This document shows positions 48,335 through 60,359 of a stretch of 64,000 nt of DNA, piece after piece; positions within the stretch are counted from its first letter, which is position 1; every line of letters begins with the position of its first letter. This DNA is from Saccopteryx bilineata (lineage: Eukaryota; Chordata; Mammalia; Chiroptera; Emballonuridae): contig NC_089495.1 in NCBI RefSeq assembly GCF_036850765.1, forward strand, positions 27,186,875 to 27,250,874. The letters are read 5' to 3'. Under the pieces are notes generated by a model. It was given only the letters and a program-made list of their open reading frames with translations. It ran no database searches and was not told where the DNA came from. Made by a program: the position numbers and the translations under genes.

Positions 48335-48929
48335 TGCTTATAGAGGGTAGGTGGGAATAAGGTAAAAAGTAAAACAGTTCCAGCTAAACTTCTTTAAATA
48401 TATCTTGTTTTGTAAATTAGACTTTGAAAATTATATATATAGTATATAACTATATAACAAAATTAAATTTTAAAATAATCCCAGAAATAAAAAAATAAAA
48501 TGAAATAAATAATTGTGTAATTCAAATTTTTACATAGCTCATCAGATAGGAAATATATCAAGGAACTTTCAAACATAATAATTTGGCCTCATATCTTTCA
48601 TAGGTTAGATCCCAAAGCAAGCAAACTAAAAATAAAAGCATGCGGATGGAGGGTATTACTGTCATGTGGAAGTGGGACTCAATCCCACTGGAGACCCTTG
48701 TAGACAATGGGTGGAGCATATTTCAGATTGTCCCACAGAATGTCAGGTATAAATGGGCATTTACACTCTGGAACATCTCACAGGTTGAGAGTTATCTCCT
48801 GGGACTTCTGGCTATTTCAAGGACTTGAAAATTTTCTTAGATTCTGGAAGATTGTGGCAACCCCAAAAACTATTGTCCCCCTGACCTCCGGGAAGGACTG
48901 GGAGAGTGCTCCTTGGACACAGTAAGAAT

Positions 48930-49700
48930 CTGAAATATCACTCACTTTTCATAAATTCTATATTATTTTCACTCTTTGTTCATTGAATTAGGATCCAAAC
49001 AAGGGCTATACATTGCAACTGGTTAATATTTCTCTTAAGTGTCTTCTAATTTATAGATTCATCCTCTGTCTCTCTCTTTCTCTCTTTTTTCTTAACATTT
49101 TTATTGCTATAGAAGCTAGTCATATTTTCCTGTAGAATTTGTCACAGACTGTGTTGTGAAGTTCATCTCCATAATGCTAACACGTTCTGTTGTGCTCTGT
49201 ATTTCATGGACATTGGTAATTGTGGTATTCAAGTTTGACTTTTTTCCTGACTAGTTTATATTGAATAGGTGATGGCACGTCCTTCCAATAGATGGTACGT
49301 AATTTCCAGTTTTCCCTCTCATTATGATAGCAGTCAAAATTGAAAATCAGAATTTAGATGCATTAACTCATTAGAGGTTACGGAAAGGTAATATTTTAAT
49401 TCTATCATCCCTTCTTCAGTCATTAGTGTTAATGCTTCTATAAACACAAATGTCTTCATCAACTATTTAGTTGACAAGAGTCAACTTTCATTCCCTCCAC
49501 TTACCACTTCCTCCCACTCATAAAGTACTTCTGTTGGTGTTAGAAAAGTAAGAGCTGTAGGTCATATGGTAGTTTCAGACAAAAATTTAACCCTTCTACA
49601 GAAGTAAAATTGTCACAAAAATCACAGAAGGATGACCATTTTGAGCTTTGCCTCTAATGTATATTCTGTCAAAAATAACTAGAAAAATGCTCTTTTAATT
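48930..49700 (-). repeat. Old LINE-like sequence, family uncertain
   Basis: Read on the minus strand it contains GCCCTTGTTTGGATCCTAAT followed by TCAATGAACAAAGAGTG, an order I know from an old mammalian LINE-type 3' region. Strongly diverged. Confidence 0.42.
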
Positions 49701-49749
49701 TTTAGGCAAATCTTCATGGCAAGTTCTTGATGGAACAAGATATGACATA

Positions 49750-50369
49750 CAGTGGTCCCCCCATCCATGGAGAATAAATTTCAAAGCCCCTGGATGCCTG
49801 AAACCATGTATAGTACCATACATGGTTTTTTTTCTATGCATATAAACCAATGATAAAGTTTAATTTATAAACTAGACACAATAAGAGATTAACAACAATA
49901 ACAATAAGGTAGAAAATTTTTAGCAATATGCTAAAATTACAGTTCTGTGCATTTGTGAATGTGGTCTCTTTCTCAATCAAAATATCTTATTGGACTCTAC
50001 TCACCTTTCACTTAAAAGGAGCACTTTGCAGCTTTGCTTTGGCATATCTTAATTGCCAACAAAATGAGGGAGATTTGAACACAAGCTTTGTGATACCGCC
50101 ACAGTTATCTGATAACCAAGACAGCTACTACATCACTAATGATCGTGTAAGGTATACAGCAGGAGGATGCTGGACAAAAGGGTGAGTCAAGACCCAGGTG
50201 GGAGGGAACAGGAAGGTGCAAGATTGTATCAAGCTATTCAGAAACCAGTGATTTAAAACATATGAATTCTTTATTTTTGGAATTTTTTATTGAACACCTT
50301 TGGACCGTGGTTGACCGAGGTTAACTGAAGCAGTGGGAAGCGGAACTGCCAATGAAGGGGGGACTCCTG
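49750..50369 (+). mobile_element. Tigger-like DNA transposon
   Basis: About 620 bp. The ends CAGTGGTCCCCCC and GGGGGGACTCCTG are near-perfect inverted repeats, each bordered by a TA (49748-49749 and 50370-50371), as expected for Tc1/mariner/pogo elements. CTGGATGCCTGAAACC and TAATTTATAAACTAGACACA follow the known order. No transposase frame survives. Confidence 0.88.
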
Positions 50370-50494
50370 TATGCTCCTGAACATTATTTTCTTTTTGTAG
50401 GTACCCAGCATGGTATTTTTAGCAGCACAGTCGATGCACTCTTATCCTCATGTACTAAACTCTATTGTAAGTTCATTATAAATCTTTCTAAAGA

Positions 50495-51430
50495 GAATGA
50501 ATATGTTGATTCGCCTTTCAGCTCGTAGTGACTCACACAGTCATACTCTCTTCTTTTCCTCTGATACTAACCATATCTGACTCAGATGAAAATCAAGTGA
50601 TTCACCAAGCTGAACCCCGCTTTCTGAGATAATCCATAGCTGCTGCAAGAAGTTCTGGTTCATGTTCTGAGGTTTCTTTGGAGTACCCAATGCCAGCTTC
50701 TGTGCTCATGCTGTCACTAATGTTTTCACTCTTGTAGTCAACTAGTTTTATGTATTTATTTGAATGAGAGTCTTAACTTAATGCTTAAAATGGCTTATTA
50801 TAATTAAATAACTTTCAAATTACCAATTCCTCAATTCTTCAAGATTTTACTAAGATGAAACCATGTCTTGTTGGGTGTCAAGGTGTTGACTCTGTCTGGT
50901 TTAACTCCTTGCCTTTCGTTTGGTTGTTCAGGAAGCATGAAAAGTGTGAGACTGGTATGCAAAAATTGAGTTGCCCAGTGTTCATTGTTGTTGAAGTCCA
51001 TCCACCTCCATTACACAGTGGAATAAGCATTGCTGTCATTGTATTTGATGTTCTTCAGCTGACACCCACCAGGCAGGTGGGAGAAGTTGTTCTAGGAGAA
51101 CAACCTGAAACCAAAGCTTTAACAAGAAGATGTTAACTGAATTTGAACAGGGCCCAGTCACTCACTCACAAGAACAACTGCTGAGAAAACCCCACAACAG
51201 CCAAAAGGCAGATCTTTTTAGCAGCAGTACTACCATTCAACTCAGTTCAACTCTCCACTGCACATGAATCATTTGTCATTTTGACAGGTTTTGCACTAGC
51301 AATTGTGACTGTTCACCAGAGAGTCATACGCACCGATGAATTATTTTGTCAGAGCTTTGCTCTCATGTCTTATTTGGATCATAATGAAATCATGGAGGGA
51401 AATACACCCAAAATATCAGTTGGCACACAG
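50495..51430. other. Unidentified region with short coding-like frames
   Basis: A 56-codon open run on the minus strand (50602-50772) and a 93-codon plus-strand frame (50855-51136) look more protein-like than their surroundings, but I recognise no family. It could be an eroded retro-pseudogene, transposase debris or chance. Confidence 0.3.
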
Positions 51431-54400
51431 GCAGGAAGGCAGTGCTAAAAAATGGTTTGGATTCACGTGGACATTTTTATAACCCTCATTACTGTGAGGT
51501 CTGAACTCAAGGTATTACTCTAATAAGGCAAAGCTTGTCCCTTCCTCCATGTCTAACAGATGAGAGAAGAATCTATATATAATTTTCTCCTCTTTCTCTC
51601 ATATATAAGCATACATTTGAATATTTATGATATATATATCTCTGTTGTATACATGTATGTGTGTACACATGTACATATGTCATATATATATTTATATGTA
51701 TATGCCATTTTCATAACCAATCAGTAGACTTGCATTTTTATTGAATTGTTCAGTTTTGTAACTGAGCACTTTGGAATGCTTTGCATCATTTAATTACATG
51801 CCGGTAATTAAATAACTACATTCAGGGAGGGAAAAACACCACCAAGCAGATGTCGCATACTCAAGGAATGTCATATTTATTATACAAATAAAAACAACTG
51901 CATTAGTTTACAGTAGATTTATGTTCAGCACAATCCTTCCCATGCCGTGTTGGTACTTTTCCTTCAACTACACAACTCTATGCCAGCAGTGTTTTCTCTC
52001 TTACTTCTAAGAGAATCCCATGTTTTCCTTTGTCCAGAGCATGGCAAGTGAAGACTGGAAATGAGCAGGTCACATTCATAACCATCACCTAGCCATCCTT
52101 CCCTTTCGCATTTTGTAATTTGAAGTTCACACTTCTCAATAAACAGACTTCTCTTGCACAGTATTTATGCACAATACAATGAAGTTAATTCATTTTTTTT
52201 ATCAAGTGGTTCTGCTGACATATTTTTTTCAGAATTTTAAACTCTGCTTTATTTATATTTCCTTTTCTGAGTACACTTTTATTTTTGTCATGGTTATTAT
52301 TAGGACTCTTAGATGATAGAAACACTACCTGTCTTGTGTTTTTAAAATACTGATTAAATTTTTAAACATTTTTTTTTATGATGCAGCAAGAGGAATGTTC
52401 ACTGTGGCCAAGTTAAATGTTGCACAATTGTGTTTATTCTTTGACAGAATATTTAAATGATGTACAATAGAATTACTGTAAGTTATATATTAATAACCAT
52501 TGACCTAACAAAACAAAAACACATAAGCTTATTTTTTAAATAAAACTAAACACAATACAATGGTAATAGATATTGCTTTGGTACAATCCTAACTGAATTT
52601 TTACGTTAATGGGTTTGATACAAGTATTTTTATAAAGAGTAATTAGTGCCCTTAAGATTTAATAAAAGAAATTTCTATTCCTACTTAAGAGTTTAATCAT
52701 GAAGTAGGAAAATGTTCTACTTTAGTATATTATCAGAAAGAATCAACACGTATTTTAAATTAGCCATGAAAAGAAATATTTTAAAATGAAATAGTTTAAC
52801 TGTGATTGATAACATTTGGGATATCTTCAAAATCATTTTATACATACATTATTAGGTCGGGTCATAACACCAGAATATTTTGATGACTCAAACAATAGCA
52901 AAGAAAAGAATATGTGAATTAAAGGACTTGTCAATATGCTCCAAAATATCTGGTGAAAATGATAATTCTAATGACCAGCCCAGATTAAAAAGTCGAAAGA
53001 CCATGGAATGAAAAAAGGTAATTTATGATGTTATGATAATATGTTAGAAGAATCTCTCAAGGTCCTCCCTCATTTTCAATTCTATGCCTTCAAAAGAATC
53101 ACTGAACATAATGGGGCTGACTAATGAGAACTCTCCTAACATACTCACTGCGCACCACAATCTCACAGAAGCAGGTAGAACTATTTATTTAGTTATTTCT
53201 ATTATTCATTGTAATAATTGAGCATTCTTGTCCATCCATTTCATATTTGCTTCGAATTACAAAGCAGCCAAATCATTTCAGGTCACACCCCTGAGAATAA
53301 GTTCTTGAAGCCACCAAGGTGAGACAAGACTTCAATTAGCAGTGACAAGAATAAAGAGCAGATGACTCTTGTAGCATGCTTTATATTGAATGCCAACTTC
53401 TCACTGTCTAATGTAATAAAATAATTATTTTTATCAAATGTTAATTAATAAGCATTAATGGAGATAGTTATAAATAACTATCTATTTATACAAAACTGAG
53501 CCAGATTTTAGTTTCTACGTCAATTTAATCTTTAAAATTGTGTCAATATCCATAAATTTCTCGAATAACCTATATTTTTTATTGTATAATAAAAAATATA
53601 TTATCAAAATAATAATTATCACATTTGTACAAACAACAAGGTCATCTCATGATTACATAGACAAAGAAAAGACATACTTCCAAAGAAGTACCTCTCTCTG
53701 TGACAATGGAATCAAGGTCTTGTTTTATCTCTAGTAAATAATTTACCCAATAATACAGCCTCAAACTTTAAAAATAATTTGGCAATACAATAATAATGGT
53801 ATTTATATAAAAAGAAATAAAACAGTATTTGTAAATAATCAAAATGTAAATTATGGTCAACCATATTCTTTATTATTTTGCTTAAGTGGATTGACCTTTA
53901 AAATTTAAGATTCTTGCAGTGTGGATTTATAAGTGAACTTTTGTCCTGTGAATATACATAACTTTTGAATTCTAAGGTAACTGCCTATATCAAAGCATGA
54001 AACATCTCTTTGTACTGTTAGGAGAAACGTAGGTGCTTCTTAGGGATTGTGAGATATATACTAGTTGCTTTATTGAAGATATAAAAACTTTTAAAGGTTT
54101 GTACTTCAATGTATATATTAACCCATAAAGAAATTGAGAGAAGGTGACCATATAAGAGGTAAGGTTAATGTATCCCTTACTCAAATTCAGAGGTTTTGGG
54201 AGCTGAAGTTTAATAAATCTTTTTATAATATTTGATATAATAACTTATTATTAACTTTAGCATTGCACATATTATAAAATACCAACTTAAATTATTTTTA
54301 TTGAATAAGAAGCAAGAAATCATTGTATGTGCTGAAACCAGGAAGTAAAATTGTAATTGATAGTTAGAAATGCTTATGTGCCAAATATACGATAGTTTGT

Positions 54401-54540
54401 AGAATAGAGGAAACCAGAGAGACTGTGGGCAAAATCGTGCAGTCAAGTCAGTAGAGCTCAAACTAGTTGTGGGACCACATCAAAGTAAAAAAATAATTAC
54501 TTACATTGTCTATGGTTGGCTTTGGTAACAGGATAAATGA
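51431..54540. other. Unique AT-rich DNA, 3.1 kb
   Basis: No repeats named apart from TA-rich stretches near 51.59-51.71 kb. 51.77-52.9 kb is a candidate conserved non-coding block. Confidence 0.45.
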
Positions 54541-54544
54541 GTTA

Positions 54545-57430
54545 GGACATATTCCCACATCTTTTAATTTTTTGGAGATATTGGAAAAGTTTGGTATTAA
54601 TTATCTTCCTTAAGTATTTTATACTTACTTGGTGGAATTTACCACTGAAGCAAGCCATCTGGTACTAAGCTTTTCTTTGTTGGGAGGTTTTAAATTACTG
54701 ATTCAGTTTCCTTACTAAATGTAAGTCTATTCAGTAATTTTCTATTTCCTCCTGATTTGGTCTTGATAGTTGCATTTTTCTAGGACTTTGTCTATTTCAT
54801 GTAAGTTATCTAATTTGCAAATGAAGGATAGTTCATAGCACTTTCTTATAATCCTTTTTTAAAATTTCTGTAAAATCTGTAATGATGTCCTCACTTTCAT
54901 TTCTGATTTTAGTTATTTGAGTTGTTTCTCTTCTTTTCTTAGCCAGTTTAGCTAAAGGTTTGTCAATTTTTGAAAAACCAGCTGTTGGTTTCACTGGTTT
55001 TCTCTATTGTTTATTCTCTATTATTTTATATCTTGGCTATAATCTTTATTAACATTACAGCTATAAATTTCCTTCTTACGACGTTTTTGCTAAGTCTCAT
55101 ATTTTTGGTATATTGGGTTTTTATTCTCCTTTGCTTCAGGATATTTTTTAATTTCACTTATGAATTCTTCTTTAATCTATTTTTGAGTTCTTTAACTTGT
55201 TTGAGTTTAACTTCCACTTATTTTTAGTTTTCCAGTTTTTCCTTCTGCTATTGGTTTTTAATTTTATTCTGTTATGGTCAGAAATGACACTGTATCTGCA
55301 TTTAATTATTTTAAATAATTAAAATTGAGGTTTGTGAATTTTGTGGCCTAATATATGGTCTATCCTGGACAGTGTTCTATATGTACAAGAAAAATGTATA
55401 TTCTGCTGTTTTGGGTGCAGGGTTCAGTATCTGTTTTCTAGGTTTAAATGGTCTGCAGTGTTCAGGTTCACTGTTTCCTTACGTACCTTCTATCTGACTG
55501 TCTTCTCCATTATTGTAGATAGCATTGTGAATTTCCCTACTATTATGGTAGAGTCGTGTATTTTTCCCTTATTTTCTGTCAATATTTGCTTCATGCATTT
55601 TGGAACTCTGATGTTTGGTACATACATGTTTAAAATTCTTTTTTCTTGGTGACTTGATACTTTTATAAATCTTTGATGTCTTCTTTGTAACAGTTTTTTA
55701 ATTTAATTTCCTTGTCTGATATTAGTATAGCCGCCCCTACTCTCTCTGGGTTATTATTTGCATGAATTTTTTTTCCATCCTTGCACTTTTAACCTATGTG
55801 TGACTTTAGATATAATGAGTCTCTTGTAAATAACACATAGTTGGATTATATCTTTATATGATTTGCCTTTAAAGTAATTAACAATTGGTACTTATTTTTG
55901 CCATTTTGTTATTAATATTTTTTGCTTGTCTCTTTTTGTTTTCTATTGAATTTATTGAGGTGATATTGATTAATAAAATTATATAGGCTTCATGTATATA
56001 ATTCTATAACACATCTGTATATTGTTTTGTGTGTTCACCACCCCAAGTCAAATCTCTTTTCATCACCATTTATCTCTCCTTCACCCTCCTCTACCTCCCC
56101 ACAGCTTTCCCCCTTATAACCCCCATACAGTTGTCTGAGTCTATGTGGTGTTTGTCTTTTTTTTTTTTTTTGCTTAATTCTTCACCTTTTTCACCCAATC
56201 CTTCAACCCCATACTTTCTGACAGCTGTCATTCTATTCTCCTATCTATAAGTCAATTTCTATTTTGTTACTTTGTTTTGTTCATTAGATTACACATATAT
56301 GTGAAATCATATGATGAAATCATTGTTGACTGGCTTATTTCACTTAACAGAATAATTGCCAAGTGCTCTTCAGTAGATGAGTGGTTAAAAAAGCTGTGGT
56401 GCATTACACAATGGAATATAACTCAACTGTAAAAGAAGAAGTACATCTTTTCGTGACAATATGGATTAACCTGGAGATTTTTGCATGTCTTCTAGCTACA
56501 TCTGTGGTCCCAACTCTATTTGTAATGGGTTTTTATATTTTAGAATTTCTATTTCTTTTTGGTATTCAATTGCTTCTTTAGTGAGTCAACTTAAAATTTT
56601 TATTTAATATTATTTTTTAACATACTTACCTTCTTTTCTTTAAACAAATATATAAACTATTTCAAAAGCTTCCTCTGCTAAATCCAACCTTTTGATACAT
56701 TCAGTCAGTTTGTACTGATTGTCTTTTTTCCTGAGTATAGGTAATGTTTTCAAGTTTTTTTTTGCATGGCTCAAGATTTTTGTTTAAAGAAATGGACATC
56801 TAAAGTAACATTTTAGCAACATCTTGGGTTCTATTATTTTTTAAAATTTGTTTTGCTTTTAGTATGTTGTCTAGACATAAGCCTTCAAATCTGTTTTCCA
56901 CTCAGTGAAAGTGATGCTTCTGCTTAATTTTCATATTTCTACTTTAAATTTTAGGTCTGGTGCTCTAGGGTTTGACCCTGTGTCTGCAGGTCTTAGTGCT
57001 CAACCAAAGACTTAAGAACGTAGTTTCAAACACCTAAAGTCCATAAGGCTGGCGTCCTATGCAGTGAGATCTCTTCGTGGTTTGGGGAACACATTCAGTT
57101 TTGACCCAGTTCCCACACCTCCCTTGCCTGTGACTTTTTACTGGATTCTCTCAGGTCTCTTTCGCTCTTGTGGGTGTAGTTTCCCAGTCACCACGGTACA
57201 TACCGAGAACTTCCCTCAGCATTTCTACTGCTTCCACCTTTCCAGCTCTCGCGTTAATTTCTGCCTGACTGTTGTTTCCACAACGGAGACTTCTGTTTCG
57301 GTTTCCCAAGTCCTATTGAGTTTTCCGTTGAAAGCAGACAAAGCTACATGATGCAAATCCTGCCCAGAACTGAGTTTCCCATTCTGGCAGCAAAACTGCT
57401 AGGATTGTCGGCCAGTACTATGCTCTGAAA
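54545..57430 (-). mobile_element. Old L1 (L1M/HAL1-like), minus strand
   Basis: 54545-55931 is the reverse of L1 ORF2 RT and endonuclease sequence (TTTTCTTTGTTGGGAGGTTT, AGCTAAAGGTTTGTCAAT, GTTATGGTCAGAAATGACAC, GTGGCCTAATATATGGTCTA, GTATATTCTGCTGTTTTGG). 56491 onward (TTCCTGAGTATAGGTAATG, GGTCTGGTGCTCTAGGG) fits the 5' region of old L1M elements, with less certainty. A younger L1 interrupts it at 55932-56477. No frame is intact. Confidence 0.75.
55932..56477 (-). mobile_element. Short 5'-inverted (twin-primed) L1
   Basis: 55932-56356 is the L1 3'UTR and ORF2 end on the minus strand (GATATTGATTAATAAAATTA; GACTGGCTTATTTCACTTAA). 56357-56477 is the immediately preceding ORF2 piece on the plus strand (GCCAAGTGCTCTTCAGTAGA; ATTACACAATGGAATATAAC). 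Flanks are tttttgcttgtct (55919-55931) and tttttgcatgtct (56478-56490), 12 of 13 identical. Confidence 0.9.
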
Positions 57431-58254
57431 GCTGTAGTTCTCGTTAATCAAACTGGGGAGGAGGATAGCAATGTCCCCAACACCGAAGGCCACAGACGCT
57501 CACTGCTCTCTAAGTCTTCATTGTGTCTTCTTGATTTGTCTCACTTTCCCCAGTAAATGGCTCCTTTCATCCAGTTTTTAAATTGTGTTTTGCTGATAGC
57601 ATTCACTGATAATGTCTCCATAGACAGAATTAGTCTTCTTTATCAACTTTTGAATACTCTGAAATAGTTGTTGTATAGCCCGCAAAGTTAATTAGATAAA
57701 ACAATAACTCTACGGACTCTATTCTGTTTCTTAATTTTATTTTCATAAATTTTGCACTGCATCCCTCTGTCTTCAGTGGCATTTTGGGAACTTATATCAA
57801 CAATTCTTGTCTACTAATTGTGTGCAGGATTATATTTATATGGAGAAAATATGGCACACTCCTTGAAATAGAATACCCTGCCATCTTCCTGAGGGAAATA
57901 ATCTATTCAGTCCTTTTTCATATCTATTTAGTCTTTTTTATGTGACATCTTGCCTCTTGCCTGTGTTTTCAAATATTTTATTTCATTAAATATTACAAAA
58001 AGGCTTATTTAAATCTTATAAACAAAATTGCAATATATGAATTTCTTAGTAATGTGATTTTTTACCTCATTGATTCTGTTCATGTACTCTGGCTGAGGTT
58101 TATTTCCTAGTTTTTGTCATATAAATTCTAAGCTCATATTAGTCTGGGTTTCATGGGGCAAAATATCCCAGTTTTCAAGGCTTTGCTTTCCAAAGACGAC
58201 TTGCTTTTTCCTTCTGCCCCATACCCTGGGACACTGCCCATCTGGTACAAGTTA
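57431..58254. other. Unique or unassigned DNA
   Basis: May include the 5' end of the old L1 on its left. No gene seen. Confidence 0.4.
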
Positions 58255-58755
58255 CTCTCACGGTTTTGGTTTTCTGTAACCACATACGTGATATATTTTT
58301 GACTGTCGAACTTAAATCCAGGAAAGACTCATTTAAAATTCTTACCCCTCAAACCTTTGGAATGCTTAAAGTGAACAAAATAACCTTCAAACTGGGTCAA
58401 ACCAATGCTGTATTCCGAACAAGTGTTTGCAAAGCTGACAGGAAAACAGACATTCTGACTGAAACTTAAAGACATTCTTTTGTATTAGCATCACCACAAA
58501 TAGCTAAAAATAACTTGAGTTTATTTGTACCTATAGAAATTCCTTCCTTGACTTATTAACACCAATACAAATTCCTTTGTCTATTCATGTAGCTACTCCC
58601 CTTCCCTTTCTCATAAAAAGCCCTTGCCTTATCCCTTAATTAGAAACCATGTGAGTTTCTGCCTGAATCAGAGCTTCTCAGATGACTAGCTATTCTTTCA
58701 GATCCCAAGTGTATGTTGCCACTCACTTTGGCCATTTAATTTTAGGATAACAAAG
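58255..58755 (+). repeat. Possible solo LTR (ERV-like)
   Basis: A TATA-like CTCATAAAAAGCCCTTGCC lies upstream of GAGTTTCTGCCTGAATCAGA and CACTCACTTTGGCCA, an arrangement like the promoter and R-U5 part of an endogenous retroviral LTR. I see no matching internal region, second LTR or convincing target duplication, and cannot name a family. Confidence 0.35.
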
Positions 58756-60058
58756 TGATAGCCTTCCAGTTCCTTCACAGTTTTAGTAAGGGTGACACGT
58801 ATTTTGCTTTATAACTTTGGCTCAAGGTTTTGGAATAGTCAATCATAAGAGTTTTACTCTTCACAGTTTAATAATTTTTAGTCAACATATAAGAAAAAAT
58901 GTAGCAAATGCTTTTTTTAGCACTTATTGAAATGACGGCAAGGCTTCAAGAAGTCAAATACTATCATATTGTCAAGGAAGTGACAGCTGTTATCACTTCC
59001 AGGGGAGGAGTCTCACTCTACCAGGAGCAGTGGTCCCAGGTTGTCAGCTCACTCCAGAAACACATGTTGCACAGGTGGTAGATGAAACAGACTTACTCCC
59101 AAACAGAAGATACGGAGCAATATCAGCTTCAACAGGGTGGGTTGGACCCCCCCCGCCCCCCCCTCCCCCGTCCCGGCCAGCAGAACTCCTTCCTTCACTG
59201 CTGCAGGGTAATAAATAGTCTGCATGCACCCCTCTTGTCCTGCAAGCAAAGGATTCTGACCCTTCCCAGGTTTGGTCTGAAAGACAGAGAGCTGGAGGCA
59301 TGCTGAAAGCCATACGATGCACACCCCGACGCAGGAAAAGAAGCACACATCAAGGCTGAGGCAGTGGAAGGTCCTCCCAAACAGGGCAATACGCCCAGCA
59401 CAAGCTGTGGGGCCACTTGTCTCTCTGAAAAAGAATATTCCAGGCCCATGACCACTCTTACGTGGCTATGCAGGGGTCGAAAGATGGCATGCAGGAAAGG
59501 GAACAAATTGTCTTTTCCAGCAATGTTCTAGGATTGAACCTCTGAAAAACCCCAACTTGGTTGTATGTACATATATAGCCACACACATACATATGTAAAT
59601 ATATATGTATTTGATATATATGTAATATATTTTTATATATTATATACACACATACATATGCATTGCATTCATTTTAATTTAAAACTTTATAATTCATGTC
59701 AAGATTGATTGATATTTAGTTTTCTGTTTCTGTTAAATATTTTATATGTGTGTCTAAATTATACTAGTGTTATAATTAGAAAACAATTTGTTTAAAATTT
59801 TTCTTTGTTGAAGAAAATTATTTCTTCATCTGTGTCTATTAGAGTGTAACCCACCCAATAAGTTCTTAATTTCAATCACTATACAGTATTCTTTAGACCT
59901 ACAATTTTTAATTATTTTTATTTTTCTAGTTCATTGCTGAAATAGCCCATATTTTTCTTATAATTCAGTAAAAATATTAATCATATTATTATATTGATTT
60001 GTGCTTTGTAATGAAAATCTCTTTTGTATGAACATTTCTTTAAAATATTCTATTATAT
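58756..60058. other. Unique DNA with a C-rich patch
   Basis: 59.0-59.52 kb is relatively GC-rich and unidentified. Its overlapping 99-103-codon minus-strand frames have no recognised domain. AT-rich simple sequence follows at 59.57-59.67 kb. Confidence 0.4.
59147..59174 (-). other. C/G-run tract, G-quadruplex candidate
   Basis: On the minus strand there are runs of 3, 5, 8 or more and 8 Gs separated by single bases (read here as C-runs broken by G, T and GT). This satisfies the usual four-G-run rule for a quadruplex. Confidence 0.7.
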
Positions 60059-60059
60059 A

Positions 60060-60350
60060 GCCTGACCAGGCAGTGACACAGTGGATAAAGCATTGGACTG
60101 GGATGCAGAGAACTTAGGTTCAAAACCCCAAGGTCACCAGCGTGAGCATGGTGTTGCTGGCTTGAGCATGGGGTCACTGGCTTGAGCAAGGGGTCACTTA
60201 TTCTGCTGTAGCCCCTCAGACAAGATGCATATGAGAAAGCAATCAATAAACAACTAAGTGCCACAACAAAGAATCGATGCTTCTCATCTCTCTTCCCTTC
60301 CTGTCTGTCTATCCTTATATGTCCCTGTCTCTGTCTCTGTCACGCAAACA
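60060..60350 (+). repeat. SINE, type A, diverged
   Basis: Head GCCTGACCAGGCAGTGAC, then CATATGAGAAAGCAATC and GATGCTTCTCATCTCTCT, ending in CTCTGTCACGCAAACATAAA. The interior repeats the CTTGAGCATGGGGTCACTGG unit. Confidence 0.9.
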
Positions 60351-60359
60351 TAAAAAAAT

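Larger units (their letters stand above)
46125..48640. other. Unique DNA with two GT tracts
   Basis: No gene called. Holds microsatellites at 47242-47297 and 48295-48333 and the candidate conserved block at 47.56-48.26 kb. Confidence 0.45.

Noticed and set aside
48640..48925. Two overlapping plus-strand frames with Trp-rich text
   Set aside because: No family recognised, adjacent to an old repeat, and no consistent single frame.
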